Assembly (NCBI GenBank): GCA_021771185.1
Contig: JAETPN010000001.1
Span: forward strand, 130,366-194,365
Direction: 5' to 3'
Origin: Bacillota bacterium
GTDB lineage: Bacteria; Bacillota_I; Bacilli_A; RF39; UBA660
Length of the DNA stretch: 64,000 nt
Below are positions 1-8,062 of the stretch, piece by piece. The notes beneath the pieces are model-generated. The model searched no databases and was not told where the DNA came from. It worked only from the letters and a program-made list of their open reading frames with translations. The position numbers and the translations under genes are program-made. Position 1 is the stretch's first letter. Each line of letters begins with the position of its first letter.

Positions 1-1212
1 AATATATTCTACTTTATGTTTTGTGTAAGACTTAATACAATCTGCAATAAAGGCTTCACTTTCACGAGATGCAGTCCCATTTCCTATAGCAACAATATCA
101 ATATGATATTGATCAAATAATTCTAAAATTTTCTGTTTACTTTCCTGATATTGTTTTTTAGGTTCATGAGGATAAATAACAGCAATTTTTTCTGGTTTCC
201 CTGTAGGTGTTAAAATAGCTAATTTACATCCCGTTCGATACGCTGGATCGAATCCTAAAACTACACGATCTTTCATTGGTGGTTGCATCAATAATTTTTC
301 TAAGTTGTCGCTAAAATTTTCTATTGCAGTCTCTTCCGCTTTTTCAAAAGCTTCCGCTCTGATTTCTCTTTCAATACTTGGTTTAATCAGCCTTTTATAA
401 CTATCCAAAATAGCTTCCTTTACCGCATCCACAACAAATGAATTACGACCACGAATCACTTTTTCTTCTAAAAATGCAAGAATAGGCTCTATATCTACAT
501 CAATATTTACCGTTAATACTTTCTCTTTTTCTCCACGGTTTAACGCAAGAACTCTATGAGACTTTATACTTTTGACTGGTTCTTGATAGTCATAATACAT
601 CTCATATGTCTTTAGTTCATCTAGCGCATTTTTCTTCTTCTTACTTACAAACATTCCTTGAAAAAATGTTTGCTTTCTAATCCATTTACGATAATAAGCA
701 TTATCACTTATATATTCTGCAATAATATATTTGGTACCTGTTTGTGCCTCTTCTATTGTTTTTACTTTATCACTAAGATATGGTTTTGATAACGATTCAA
801 GATTTCCTGTGGTTGGGAAAGACATCATTTTCTTAGCTAAAGGTTCTAAACCTAAAGCGATAGCTTCTGTTGCTTTCGTTTTCTTCTTCTCTTTATATGG
901 ACGGTATAAATCTTCTACCTCTACTAACTTTTGGGCTTCCATAATTTTCTTTTGTAAATCCTCAGTAAGCATACCCTTTTCATCAATTAATCTGATAACA
1001 TCTTCTTTTCTTTTTAGTAAATTTACTTGATAGATATATACCTCATAAATTTTACGAATTTGTTCTTCATCTAACGATCCCGTTGCCTCTTTTCGGTAAC
1101 GAGAAATAAAAGGGATTGTATTCCCCTCTTCTAATAATTGTAATGTAACTTCTACTTGTTTTGATTTTACTTTTAACTCTTCACTAATACGATTAATAAT
1201 ATTTTGATTCAT
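1..1212 (-). CDS. tex: Tex-family RNA-binding transcription accessory protein, 3' end cut by window edge
   Basis: About 404 N-terminal residues are visible; the gene runs off the left edge, so the HhH and S1 RNA-binding domains expected at the C-terminus lie outside. The start is ATG at 1212, preceded by an AGAAAGAGG ribosome site. The helical N-terminal region contains the family's RYRKEATGSLDE-type stretch, and near residue 320 the YqgF/RNase H-like domain begins with GFDPAYRTGCKLAIL, typical of Tex. Tex is a cytoplasmic nucleic-acid-binding protein linked to transcription; its exact role is poorly defined. Identity is firm, completeness cannot be judged. Confidence 0.93.
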   Translation of the reverse strand, partial: MNQNIINRISEELKVKSKQVEVTLQLLEEGNTIPFISRYRKEATGSLDEEQIRKIYEVYIYQVNLLKRKEDVIRLIDEKGMLTEDLQKKIMEAQKLVEVEDLYRPYKEKKKTKATEAIALGLEPLAKKMMSFPTTGNLESLSKPYLSDKVKTIEEAQTGTKYIIAEYISDNAYYRKWIRKQTFFQGMFVSKKKKNALDELKTYEMYYDYQEPVKSIKSHRVLALNRGEKEKVLTVNIDVDIEPILAFLEEKVIRGRNSFVVDAVKEAILDSYKRLIKPSIEREIRAEAFEKAEETAIENFSDNLEKLLMQPPMKDRVVLGFDPAYRTGCKLAILTPTGKPEKIAVIYPHEPKKQYQESKQKILELFDQYHIDIVAIGNGTASRESEAFIADCIKSYTKHKVEYI

Positions 1213-1237
1213 AAAACGCCTCTTTCTGGTTGGTCAA

Positions 1238-1657
1238 CTAACTATTTGCACGAATAAAGTCACGAATCTTCTCATCGTTGGTATATCCACTCGTATATAC
1301 ATCAATTTTTCCCTTTTTTATAAAAACAACCATGGGAACTTCATAACTTTCCTTCGTTAATTTATCTGCATCCATAAATTTCATTGCTTCTTCATCATTT
1401 TTAAACTTTGTTGTATCTAAATATTTTACTTTAACGTCTAATTCATTTAAAATTGCATTTAAACTTTTTTTAAATTTTGCAGAAATATCATCATTACTAT
1501 CAATATAAACTAATGCATCTTGTTTTTTATTCTTTAATTCTAAATAATCCGCAAGTGTGATTTCTTTTAAATAATTTTTTTCTTCTTTCTTTCCACATCC
1601 AGTCATCAAACTAATACCAAGTATACATACGGCCATTAAAATTCCTACTTTTTTCAT
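1238..1657 (-). CDS. Thioredoxin-fold lipoprotein without a CXXC site
   Basis: A 139-residue secreted lipoprotein. Residues 1-20 form a signal peptide ending in the lipobox LMTG-C21, so the mature protein should be anchored to the outer face of the membrane. The rest resembles a thioredoxin fold: a strand with DALVYIDSND where the CXXC motif would be, and a VPMVVFIKKGK segment matching the cis-proline strand. No redox cysteine pair is present, so a disulfide reductase role is unlikely; it may bind a partner or be a degenerate relative. It lies 37 bp downstream of the polymerase gene on the same strand and may be cotranscribed. Fold call is inference from pattern. Confidence 0.7.
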   Translation of the reverse strand: MKKVGILMAVCILGISLMTGCGKKEEKNYLKEITLADYLELKNKKQDALVYIDSNDDISAKFKKSLNAILNELDVKVKYLDTTKFKNDEEAMKFMDADKLTKESYEVPMVVFIKKGKIDVYTSGYTNDEKIRDFIRANS

Positions 1658-1694
1658 TTTATCCCCTACTTTCTATTTATATTATAACATACAT

Positions 1695-2900
1695 TTAATA
1701 TTTTCGATGAATTTTTCTTGTGTTTGAAAGACCATTTTTGATAATTTCATGTCCATACTTTTCTTTTAATTGATCTAACGTTTGATCTAATTTTGTGGAA
1801 TCATCTCTTTGATCTATATTTTCAAATAAAGAAATTTGATAATTTGCCTTGTTTTCTAATTGATCTAATCGAACACCAACCAAACGTATGGCTTGCCCAC
1901 CATACATCTCTTCAAATAATTCTAATGCAACTGCACGAATTTCGTTAGTAACATTCGTCGCGTTTTTTAATTTTTTTTGATGAGAAGTCGTTTTAAAAAA
2001 ATTATCCTTTAACATCACACCTACGACATGAGCATATTGTTTTTCCTTACGAAGAGCAATACTTACATTATCAGCAATGGTTACAACAATTTTTGCTAAT
2101 TCTTCTTTATTTCTAATATCACGAGATAACGTAGTAGAATTACTAATTCCTTTTGGCATAGATGCTTCACTAACAACCTCAGATTCATCTATCCCATTGG
2201 CATGAAGAACCATCGAATACGCCTGATTTTTAAAATAAGGATATAACTTTTCTGCATCTGTATTTGCTAAAGATCCAATCGTAGTAATTCCTAAATCAAT
2301 TAATTTAGCACTTGTCTTCTTTCCAATACCAAATAGTTTACCAATAGGAAGAGGCCACATTTTTTCTGATACTTCCTTAGAATATAATGTATGAATTTTA
2401 TAAGGTTTCGTAAAATCAGAAGCCATTTTTGCACATAATTTATTTTCAGCAATCCCAATGTTTACAGTAAATTTTAAAGTATCTAAAATTTCTTTTTGAA
2501 TTTTTTTAGCAAATTCATAGGGATCCCCATATAAATTTTTTACCTTTGTATAATCTAGATAACATTCATCAATAGATACAACTTCAATATCCGGTGAATA
2601 TGCACTAAGAAGTTGAAATAAAGATTTTGACATATGTTGATACCACTTATAATTTGGAGGATATACACGGATTGATGGACACTTCTTGCGTGCACTATAA
2701 AGAGTTTCCGCAGTCACAACGCCCATTTTTTTTGCAGGCATAGATTTTGCTAAAACAATCCCACGTCTAGCTTGTTCATCCCCACCAATCACTGCATATC
2801 CTTCACGAATATCATACTTACTTCCATGATTTAATAAATCAATCGCTGTCCAGGATAAAAAGGCATTATTTACATCAATATGCATAATCACTCGTTCCAT
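1695..2900 (-). CDS. dinB: Y-family DNA polymerase (DinB/UvrX type)
   Basis: A 401-residue translesion polymerase. The catalytic carboxylates are visible: D9 in HIDVNNAF and D111/E112 in SIDECYLDYT. A helix-hairpin-helix thumb segment (FGIGKKTSAKLIDLGI) and the little-finger domain follow. Near residue 354 QISLF matches the beta-clamp-binding motif, so the protein should be recruited to the sliding clamp. Length agrees with DinB and UvrX relatives; UvrX-like is possible because of the short C-terminal tail. It would bypass DNA lesions in the cytoplasm. No LexA-type box is evident directly upstream. Confidence 0.93.
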   Translation of the reverse strand: MERVIMHIDVNNAFLSWTAIDLLNHGSKYDIREGYAVIGGDEQARRGIVLAKSMPAKKMGVVTAETLYSARKKCPSIRVYPPNYKWYQHMSKSLFQLLSAYSPDIEVVSIDECYLDYTKVKNLYGDPYEFAKKIQKEILDTLKFTVNIGIAENKLCAKMASDFTKPYKIHTLYSKEVSEKMWPLPIGKLFGIGKKTSAKLIDLGITTIGSLANTDAEKLYPYFKNQAYSMVLHANGIDESEVVSEASMPKGISNSTTLSRDIRNKEELAKIVVTIADNVSIALRKEKQYAHVVGVMLKDNFFKTTSHQKKLKNATNVTNEIRAVALELFEEMYGGQAIRLVGVRLDQLENKANYQISLFENIDQRDDSTKLDQTLDQLKEKYGHEIIKNGLSNTRKIHRKY

Positions 2901-2959
2901 CTATCTCACCTGTATTTATTATACCGAACAAAAATTCGCTTGTAAAGATTTTTAACAAA

Positions 2960-2984
2960 GAAAAAAACACGATGTGTCGTGTTT
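2960..2984 (-). terminator. Rho-independent terminator of the BspA-like gene
   Basis: AAACACGA and TCGTGTTT form an 8-bp stem with a 4-nt loop, followed by a T tract on the minus strand, 5 bp after the stop codon of the gene ending at 2989. Confidence 0.85.
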
Positions 2985-2988
2985 CATG

Positions 2989-3942
2989 TTATTCAACAGT
3001 TACTGTAACTTGTCCATAGGTCCCTGTTACTGCTGGGGTACCTGGGCCCATACCAAGAATATTACTCCAATCAAATGGTTTTCCCGTTTTATTAACAATT
3101 TTTGTTAATGTTGTATTATTATAAAATGCTCTTTCACCAATACTTGTGACATTCTCTGGTATAACCACACTTGTTAGTAGATTATAAGAAAACGCAGCAG
3201 ATTCAATACTTGTTACACTATCTGGTATTACCACACTAGTTAATTGATTAGGGATAATTTCAGGACCACTTGATAATGAACCATCATGTGAAAAAGCGAA
3301 GGCCCCAATTTGGGTCACAGTGATTCCTTTAATCGTACTTGGAATGACGATATCTGTATCCTCTCCATTATAACCTGTAATCAGACCGTTCCCATTCATT
3401 GCAAAAAGATCATCTGGTGTTGTTATGATACTATTCGATGTTTTTTGTTCATAATTTAGTTTAAAAGTTATACTCGTACTTGTAGATGGCACAGTCGTTG
3501 CATCTGCCTTCCATACTACTTTTATTTGAATCTTTTTTTGCTCACCAGCATTTAATGGAACTATTCCATCAATGCCTATCGCAGAATAAGTAATATCCTC
3601 GGAACCATTAGAACCATCTTCTAAGAATTCACTACCAACTAATTCAGCATCAATGGTACCTTTATTTTCTACGATTATATCATATAACGCACTACTTCCT
3701 GGTTTTTCTAAGTCTACTGTAAAATTTGCTGACGTTGAATCAACAACTTCTTTGGTAATTGTTTTCGCATTTACCATCATATTTTCTTCAATTTTTGTGA
3801 TTTCAATTTTAAAATCTCCCATAACTCCTGATGTCCCTGTAATCGTTAAGATCTGACTTAAAGTGGCATATCCTACAGCTAATCCAACAGTTATTACACA
3901 AAGGGCACCGATGATCATTTTTTGTTTTTTTCTTGTTTTCAT
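2989..3942 (-). CDS. BspA-like leucine-rich-repeat surface protein (short paralogue)
   Basis: A 317-residue exported protein. Residues about 9-30 are a hydrophobic anchor with no lipobox, followed by TITGTSGVMGDF and a beta-rich domain containing VDLEKPGSSALYDI and ENKGTIDA, which recalls camelysin/TasA-type beta-sandwiches. About three LRR_5 (BspA/TpLRR) repeats of the form LTSVVIPxSVTSIxxxAF occupy residues 230-285. The C-terminus (TGKPFDW ... VTGTYGQVTV) is shared with the longer paralogue at 10161-11609. BspA-type repeats commonly mediate binding to host or matrix ligands; that role is inference. The promoter holds a G9 tract (see separate entry), suggesting on/off expression. Confidence 0.85.
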   Translation of the reverse strand: MKTRKKQKMIIGALCVITVGLAVGYATLSQILTITGTSGVMGDFKIEITKIEENMMVNAKTITKEVVDSTSANFTVDLEKPGSSALYDIIVENKGTIDAELVGSEFLEDGSNGSEDITYSAIGIDGIVPLNAGEQKKIQIKVVWKADATTVPSTSTSITFKLNYEQKTSNSIITTPDDLFAMNGNGLITGYNGEDTDIVIPSTIKGITVTQIGAFAFSHDGSLSSGPEIIPNQLTSVVIPDSVTSIESAAFSYNLLTSVVIPENVTSIGERAFYNNTTLTKIVNKTGKPFDWSNILGMGPGTPAVTGTYGQVTVTVE

Positions 3943-3965
3943 ATTCTTACTCCTATTCTAAAATC

Positions 3966-3996
3966 ATTATATCCCCCCCCCATTTCAAATTGTCAA
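3966..3996 (-). promoter_or_regulatory. Promoter with a G9 homopolymer in the -35/-10 spacer
   Basis: On the minus strand TTGACA (3996-3991) and TATAAT (3971-3966) are both perfect consensus hexamers but are 19 bp apart instead of 17. The spacer contains nine consecutive G (3981-3973). The paralogous gene at 10161-11609 has the same -35, -10 and AGAATAGGAGT leader but a 16-bp spacer with no G run. A slippage-prone tract in this position is the classic layout for transcriptional phase variation. Confidence 0.8.
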
Positions 3997-4072
3997 TGTT
4001 TTTGTAAAATCAAAAAAAATACTTTCCCATCTTAATAGTCATGGATCATTTTCAAGACTTAAAATTAAAATC

Positions 4073-4103
4073 TTAAAAAAAATGTGTATAACACATTTTT
4101 TCT
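4073..4103 (-). terminator. Terminator of the bacteriocin operon
   Basis: AAATGTGT and ACACATTT pair with a 3-nt loop and are followed on the minus strand by a long T run, just after the last small gene of the operon. Confidence 0.75.
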
Positions 4104-4112
4104 ATTCAAATA

Positions 4113-4262
4113 TTAAAAAAGTGGTAAAATCATTAAAGTTCTCATATAACTTCCTATATTAATTCCCAGAGAATAAATGAAATAACATACATAACCAAAA
4201 GCTGGTAAAAAAAGAGCTAAAGAAAAAATAAATAACAACCATTCTTTTATTTTAATGGACAT
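4113..4262 (-). CDS. Small membrane protein, candidate bacteriocin immunity protein
   Basis: A 49-codon gene. Its ATG at 4262 overlaps the last 16 bases of the second prepeptide gene in another frame, suggesting translational coupling. The product starts MSIKIKEWLLFIF and is almost entirely hydrophobic (one or two membrane segments) with a basic GSYMRT stretch near the end. Small membrane proteins directly behind class II bacteriocin genes are usually self-immunity factors; that assignment rests on position and size only. The terminator follows within 10 bp of the stop codon. Confidence 0.6.
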   Translation of the reverse strand: MSIKIKEWLLFIFSLALFLPAFGYVCYFIYSLGINIGSYMRTLMILPLF

Positions 4263-4414
4263 AGATTTTGTTCTCCTATTCTTCTTAATGCACTTCCTAG
4301 GCTACGACCAATATCTACAAAGGCACTAACTCCTCGAACAATATAATTAATCATACTAGCACTAATACTCCCACCTTCAATACATTCTAATTCTGCTTTT
4401 GTTAATATTTTCAT
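4247..4414 (-). CDS. Double-glycine bacteriocin prepeptide 2
   Basis: A 55-residue prepeptide. A longer reading frame reaches 4459, but ATG 4414 is preferred because AAAGGA lies 6 bp upstream and it starts the leader MKILTKAELECIEGG exactly. Cleavage after GG gives a 40-residue mature peptide beginning SISASMINYIV, with an amphipathic basic segment (DIGRSLGSALRRIG) that includes a GRSLG GxxxG motif, and a single cysteine near the end (NLCPLK). GxxxG motifs and pairing with a neighbouring peptide are typical of two-peptide class IIb bacteriocins. Ten bases separate it from the first prepeptide gene. Confidence 0.85.
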   Translation of the reverse strand: MKILTKAELECIEGGSISASMINYIVRGVSAFVDIGRSLGSALRRIGEQNLCPLK

Positions 4415-4424
4415 AGGATCCTTT

Positions 4425-4565
4425 CTATCTACATGGAAGTGGTCGAACAAATCCATCAATCACTCCAATAAGAAACGCAACGCCTGCAGTAATGATTAAT
4501 CCTGTAGTAAAACCAATTCCACCACCTTCAATCTTCTGTAATTCTTCATTCTTTAATTGTTTCAT
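4425..4565 (-). CDS. Double-glycine bacteriocin prepeptide 1
   Basis: A 46-residue prepeptide. ATG 4565 lies inside the end of the accessory gene, so the two frames overlap. The leader MKQLKNEELQKIEGG is followed by a 31-residue mature peptide starting GIGFTTGLIITAG. It is glycine-rich and strongly hydrophobic, contains a GVIDG GxxxG motif and ends in a basic, cysteine-containing tail (RPLPCR). The match to the LSxxELxxIxGG leader pattern, and the C39-peptidase transporter upstream, make export as a bacteriocin or signal peptide very likely. The two peptides probably act together. Confidence 0.85.
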   Translation of the reverse strand: MKQLKNEELQKIEGGGIGFTTGLIITAGVAFLIGVIDGFVRPLPCR

Positions 4566-5001
4566 ATACATCCTTTTCTAACTTCTGTAAAATGATTCTA
4601 AAAAGTGTCGTTTTATCTCCTTCAAAATATACCTCTACCTTATTATTTTCTATTTTTAATTCTTTAGGTAGAGAAACACTCAAATACACTTCATGAAAAA
4701 CATCTAAAGAAGCATCAATGGTATAAGCTTCCTTGATTTTGGTATAGGCTAAAGGATAGCTTTTTTCATTAATCCATACGTTTTTACGATTTAATTTACC
4801 TACCTCTTTTTCACTACTATAAATTTTAACATAATATTCATTTTCTATTTTCGTAACAAAACCCATGTAATATTGTTTCTGTTTAAATGGAATACATAAG
4901 CTTAAAAAGAAGCTAAAAAGTAGAAAAATTATAAAGCTCAACCAAAGTAAAATATATCGTGGTGTTTTGCTTTCAATCACAAGCCATTTATTTTGATACA
5001 T
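4546..5001 (-). CDS. Bacteriocin transport accessory protein (short HlyD-like)
   Basis: A 151-residue protein with one membrane segment at about residues 15-38 and an external beta-rich domain (MGFVTKIENEYYVKIYSSEKEVGKL, in the sense of a lipoyl/beta-barrel-like region, then LSVSLPKELKIENNKVEVYF). It overlaps the transporter gene by 14 bases and the first prepeptide gene by 20. Position and topology match accessory proteins that bridge C39-type ABC exporters to the cell surface, but it is far shorter than full HlyD proteins (about 450 residues) and lacks the coiled coil. Function is inferred from context. Confidence 0.6.
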   Translation of the reverse strand: MYQNKWLVIESKTPRYILLWLSFIIFLLFSFFLSLCIPFKQKQYYMGFVTKIENEYYVKIYSSEKEVGKLNRKNVWINEKSYPLAYTKIKEAYTIDASLDVFHEVYLSVSLPKELKIENNKVEVYFEGDKTTLFRIILQKLEKDVYETIKE

Positions 5002-7066
5002 CTTGAATTATTTTTCCATTTCTTAGTTGAATTTTCCGATCAAATAAGTCTAGATTATCAAAACGATGTGAAACAATAATAAAGGTCTTATCTTTATAAT
5101 GATCAAACATGTTCTTTAATATACGCCGTTCTAAATTCGTATCCATTTGGCTAAATCCTTCATCAATAAGAATAAAATGTGCAGGACAGAGCAAATGACG
5201 AGCTAAAAGAATTCGTTGTTTTTCCCCTCCTGATAAGTTAAATCCATCCTCTTCAATAAACATTTGATATCCTAAAGGATTTTTAGAAACAATTTTATCT
5301 ACTTCACAAAGTTGAATCACTTGTTTTAAAGTTTCTTCCTCATAATCACGTCCCATAACAATATTATCCATCAATGTTGTTGTAAAAAGTAATTCCTTTT
5401 GTGAAAGATATGATAGATTCCCTTTTAACGCACTGGAATGAAAATGATGAATAGAAATATTATTAAATAAAATTTGTCCACTTGAAGGCTCATAATAATT
5501 CATGAATAATTTTAATAAGGTACTTTTTCCTGAGCCACTAGAACCCATTAATAAAATGTGTTCACCATGGTGAATAGATAAAGAAATATCGCTTAAAATC
5601 CTTTTTTGGTAACGAAGATAAGTGACCTTTTTTAAACGAATATGGGTTAAAGTCAGTTGATTAAATGACGTTTCTTTTTTCTGTTCTATAAAAAGATCTA
5701 ATAATCGTTCTAATGAAGTTTCAGCATCTTTCAATTCCAATTCCAGTTGTATCATATGATCAAGTGGATCAAAAATAAATGAAATAAGGGATTGAGATAA
5801 AAAAATACTACCAATAGATAATTTTTGTTGATAAATCAAATACACTTGGCCTCCTAAAATGCCACAATAGGCAAGATTTTTTATCAACGATATCACAAAA
5901 TCTTTGATATGAAACTTTTTTTCTAAACTAAAGTTTGTTTGTACAACAGAAAGTAATGCTTGTTCTAATTTAGCTTGTTGTTGGTCTTCCAAAAATAAAC
6001 CTTTCGTACTTTCCATTCCTAAAATATTTTCTGTTATAAAAGAGGATAAGTGACTTTGATCTTGTTTTAAAATATAAAGTTGTTTTTTCAACCAAGGTTG
6101 AAAGCAAAAATGAAATGTAAAGTATAAAAGAACTGTAATCAATACACTTATACCTAACGTTTGGTGAATCATGAATAAAAAGAAAATGGAAATAATACAA
6201 AGCAAACTATCAACAAATAAAACTAATATAAAATCAATAAACGTATTTTTTAATCGTATCATATCATTGATTCGATTCATAATATCCCCTGTTGTTTTGT
6301 TACGATAATAGATATAAGGAAGATGAAGCAAGTGTTCAAAAGTTTCTAAAAATAAGCGAACGTTCATTTTGCGATTCAGATAAGAAATTAAATGATTGCG
6401 ACAAAAATGACTAATATCACGAAAAGTATATAAAATGATAAAGAATAGAATCAAACAATATAATAAATAGGACTCCCGGTGTTTTGACAAGAATTCAACC
6501 ATAAGTTTTAAGTAAAAGGAAGTCCCAATTGAAAGGAGTGTAATTGCTAAAGATAAAAAGAATAACTGCCAAATCATTTTTCTATCTGTTAAAATATAAT
6601 TTAAAAAGAACGATAAAACATGTTTTTCTTTATGAAAATCAATTTTTTTCTGAGGATAAAATAATAATAAAACTTTTGACCATTGCTTTTCAAAACTAGA
6701 AAAAGAAGCTTTTGTGAATCCCTTTGCAGGATCAGCAATCCATACTACTTTTTTAGAAAATGATATTTTATAAATTACAACATAGTGTCCACCACATTCA
6801 ACATTTATATGAGCTATACAGGGTGTAAACACCTCATGTTTCATCTTTAACATATTTTCACAAGCTACTCCTCGTGCATTAAATCCAATTTCTTTTCCAG
6901 CTTCAATTAATTGATATGCTGTTACACCTTTTTCTGTTGTATGTGTTAATTTTTGTAGTTCTCTTAAACTATAATTGCCATGATAATATCGAATAATCAT
7001 TAACAAGCAACAGATTCCACATTCCTTTTGATCGTGTTGACGTACCAACGGAAATTTTTGAAACAC
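4988..7066 (-). CDS. Peptidase C39-containing ABC exporter for double-glycine peptides
   Basis: A 692-residue bacteriocin processing and export protein (ComA/LagD type). The start is GTG 7066 behind AGGAGGTG. The N-terminal C39 peptidase contains catalytic C17 (QHDQKECGICC), the histidine in GGHYVVIY and the aspartate in IADPAKG. The membrane domain with about six segments spans residues 160-440. The ATPase domain has Walker A GSSGSGKST, signature LSGGEKQR, Walker B LIDEG and the switch histidine in VSHR. It should cleave the two prepeptides behind GG while exporting them. It is the first gene of the operon ending at 4113. Confidence 0.93.
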   Translation of the reverse strand: MFQKFPLVRQHDQKECGICCLLMIIRYYHGNYSLRELQKLTHTTEKGVTAYQLIEAGKEIGFNARGVACENMLKMKHEVFTPCIAHINVECGGHYVVIYKISFSKKVVWIADPAKGFTKASFSSFEKQWSKVLLLFYPQKKIDFHKEKHVLSFFLNYILTDRKMIWQLFFLSLAITLLSIGTSFYLKLMVEFLSKHRESYLLYCLILFFIILYTFRDISHFCRNHLISYLNRKMNVRLFLETFEHLLHLPYIYYRNKTTGDIMNRINDMIRLKNTFIDFILVLFVDSLLCIISIFFLFMIHQTLGISVLITVLLYFTFHFCFQPWLKKQLYILKQDQSHLSSFITENILGMESTKGLFLEDQQQAKLEQALLSVVQTNFSLEKKFHIKDFVISLIKNLAYCGILGGQVYLIYQQKLSIGSIFLSQSLISFIFDPLDHMIQLELELKDAETSLERLLDLFIEQKKETSFNQLTLTHIRLKKVTYLRYQKRILSDISLSIHHGEHILLMGSSGSGKSTLLKLFMNYYEPSSGQILFNNISIHHFHSSALKGNLSYLSQKELLFTTTLMDNIVMGRDYEEETLKQVIQLCEVDKIVSKNPLGYQMFIEEDGFNLSGGEKQRILLARHLLCPAHFILIDEGFSQMDTNLERRILKNMFDHYKDKTFIIVSHRFDNLDLFDRKIQLRNGKIIQDVSK

Positions 7067-7133
7067 TTATTCACCTCCTCACTAAATATATACCTCATAA
7101 CTTTCCCATTTCCTTCTTTTTTTTATTATTTTA

Positions 7134-7163
7134 TAAAAAAAAACATCTATTTTTGATGTTTCT
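7134..7163 (-). terminator. Terminator after rsmD
   Basis: AAACATC and GATGTTT form a stem with a 7-nt loop, followed on the minus strand by nine T, separating rsmD from the bacteriocin operon. Confidence 0.8.
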
Positions 7164-7172
7164 TTTCTGCTT

Positions 7173-7709
7173 TTACTTTTTATAAATGCGAATCCACTTA
7201 TCCCCATATCTTTTTTCCTTGATACAAACAAGATCAATATCAAAAGTTTCACGTTCATATTCACAAATAATTCTACCATCTTCTTTTAATAAATCATATG
7301 CTAAAATTTTAGAAAGTGCTGGTTGAATCAAATTTTTATCATATGGTGGATCTAGAAAAATAAGATCATATTTTTTCTGTTGTTTACAAAAAAGTTTCAA
7401 AGCCTGTTCATAATCCATTTGTAAAAATTCAGTTTCTTCTTTAATTTGTAATTTTTCTTTGTTTTTACGAAGTGCCGAAAGTACTTTAGGATTACGATCA
7501 ACAAAAGTACAAGTTTTAGCGCCTTGACTTAGTGCTTCAAATCCTAAGGATCCACTTCCAGCAAATAAGTCTAAGCAAACACTTCCCTGAACTTTTTGTT
7601 GAATCATCGCAAACACAGATTCTTTTACCCTATCCATCGTTGGTCTTGTACCATCAATATCAAATCCTTGTAAACTTTTTCCTTTATATTTTCCACTAAT
7701 AATACGCAT
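7173..7709 (-). CDS. rsmD: 16S rRNA (guanine966-N2)-methyltransferase RsmD
   Basis: A 178-residue protein from ATG 7709, chosen over a longer frame because AAGGAGAG stands 7 bp upstream and family proteins begin MRIISGKYKGK. The SAM-binding motif LDLFAGSGSLGFEA and catalytic motif IFLDPPYDK identify RsmD, which methylates G966 in the small ribosomal subunit. Synteny with ylbE and ylbD upstream is as in Bacillus, although the usual ylbF and ylbG are missing and coaD is not downstream. A terminator follows. Confidence 0.95.
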   Translation of the reverse strand: MRIISGKYKGKSLQGFDIDGTRPTMDRVKESVFAMIQQKVQGSVCLDLFAGSGSLGFEALSQGAKTCTFVDRNPKVLSALRKNKEKLQIKEETEFLQMDYEQALKLFCKQQKKYDLIFLDPPYDKNLIQPALSKILAYDLLKEDGRIICEYERETFDIDLVCIKEKRYGDKWIRIYKK

Positions 7710-7713
7710 TTTT

Positions 7714-7779
7714 TTACTCTCCTTGTATAAGAACGGGGAACTTGTCCATAATATAAATGTGGCAGATGCCACGCCACAT
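7714..7779 (-). CDS. Possible 21-residue leader peptide upstream of rsmD
   Basis: ATG 7779 has an AAAGGGGAG site 5 bp upstream. The frame reads MWRGICHIYIMDKFPVLIQGE and stops 4 bp before the rsmD start, so its last codons (CAA GGA GAG TAA) are the rsmD ribosome site. The start is also inside a 7-bp hairpin (ATGTGGC/GCCACAT). Translational coupling or leader control of rsmD is possible; no homologue is known to me and the frame is short enough to be chance. Confidence 0.3.
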   Translation of the reverse strand: MWRGICHIYIMDKFPVLIQGE

Positions 7780-7840
7780 ATTTACTCCCCTTTACAAAGT
7801 CCTCAACTTGAGGATTTTTTCTTATTACTATTGTATCATA

Positions 7841-8062
7841 TTATTTAAAAGATGACATTAATGTTTGTAACATTTCAACGGTTTCTAACATTCTACTTAT
7901 TTTATCAGCTGGTCTTAAATGATATTGTTCTTTGACCTCTTCTTCAAATTCACGAAAAGCTTGGGGTTCCCGATTTAAAATTTTATACCAATAAGAGTGT
8001 TCTCTAATATATCGTTGATAATGTGCATTATTTTTAATACGAAATTGAATGTCTAAAGTCAT
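7841..8062 (-). CDS. ylbE: YlbE-like protein
   Basis: A 73-residue cytoplasmic protein. The N-terminal half (VQYRIK-like DIQFRIKNNAHYQRYIREHSYWYKILNR, given here by its key residues Y15, R20, W24 and Y25) matches the YlbE family found only in Bacilli. Its function is unknown. It follows ylbD with the stop and start codons touching, and both lie upstream of rsmD as in Bacillus subtilis, so I am confident of the family. Confidence 0.85.
   Translation of the reverse strand: MTLDIQFRIKNNAHYQRYIREHSYWYKILNREPQAFREFEEEVKEQYHLRPADKISRMLETVEMLQTLMSSFK

Noticed and set aside
7082-7279. 65-codon frame overlapping the end of rsmD
   Set aside because: It overlaps rsmD in another frame and crosses its terminator; no ribosome site.
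7795-7825. Palindrome TCCTCAACTTGAGGA as terminator of ylbE
   Set aside because: The strong T run is on the plus strand side, where no gene needs it; on the minus strand only TTTGT follows, so its role is unclear.
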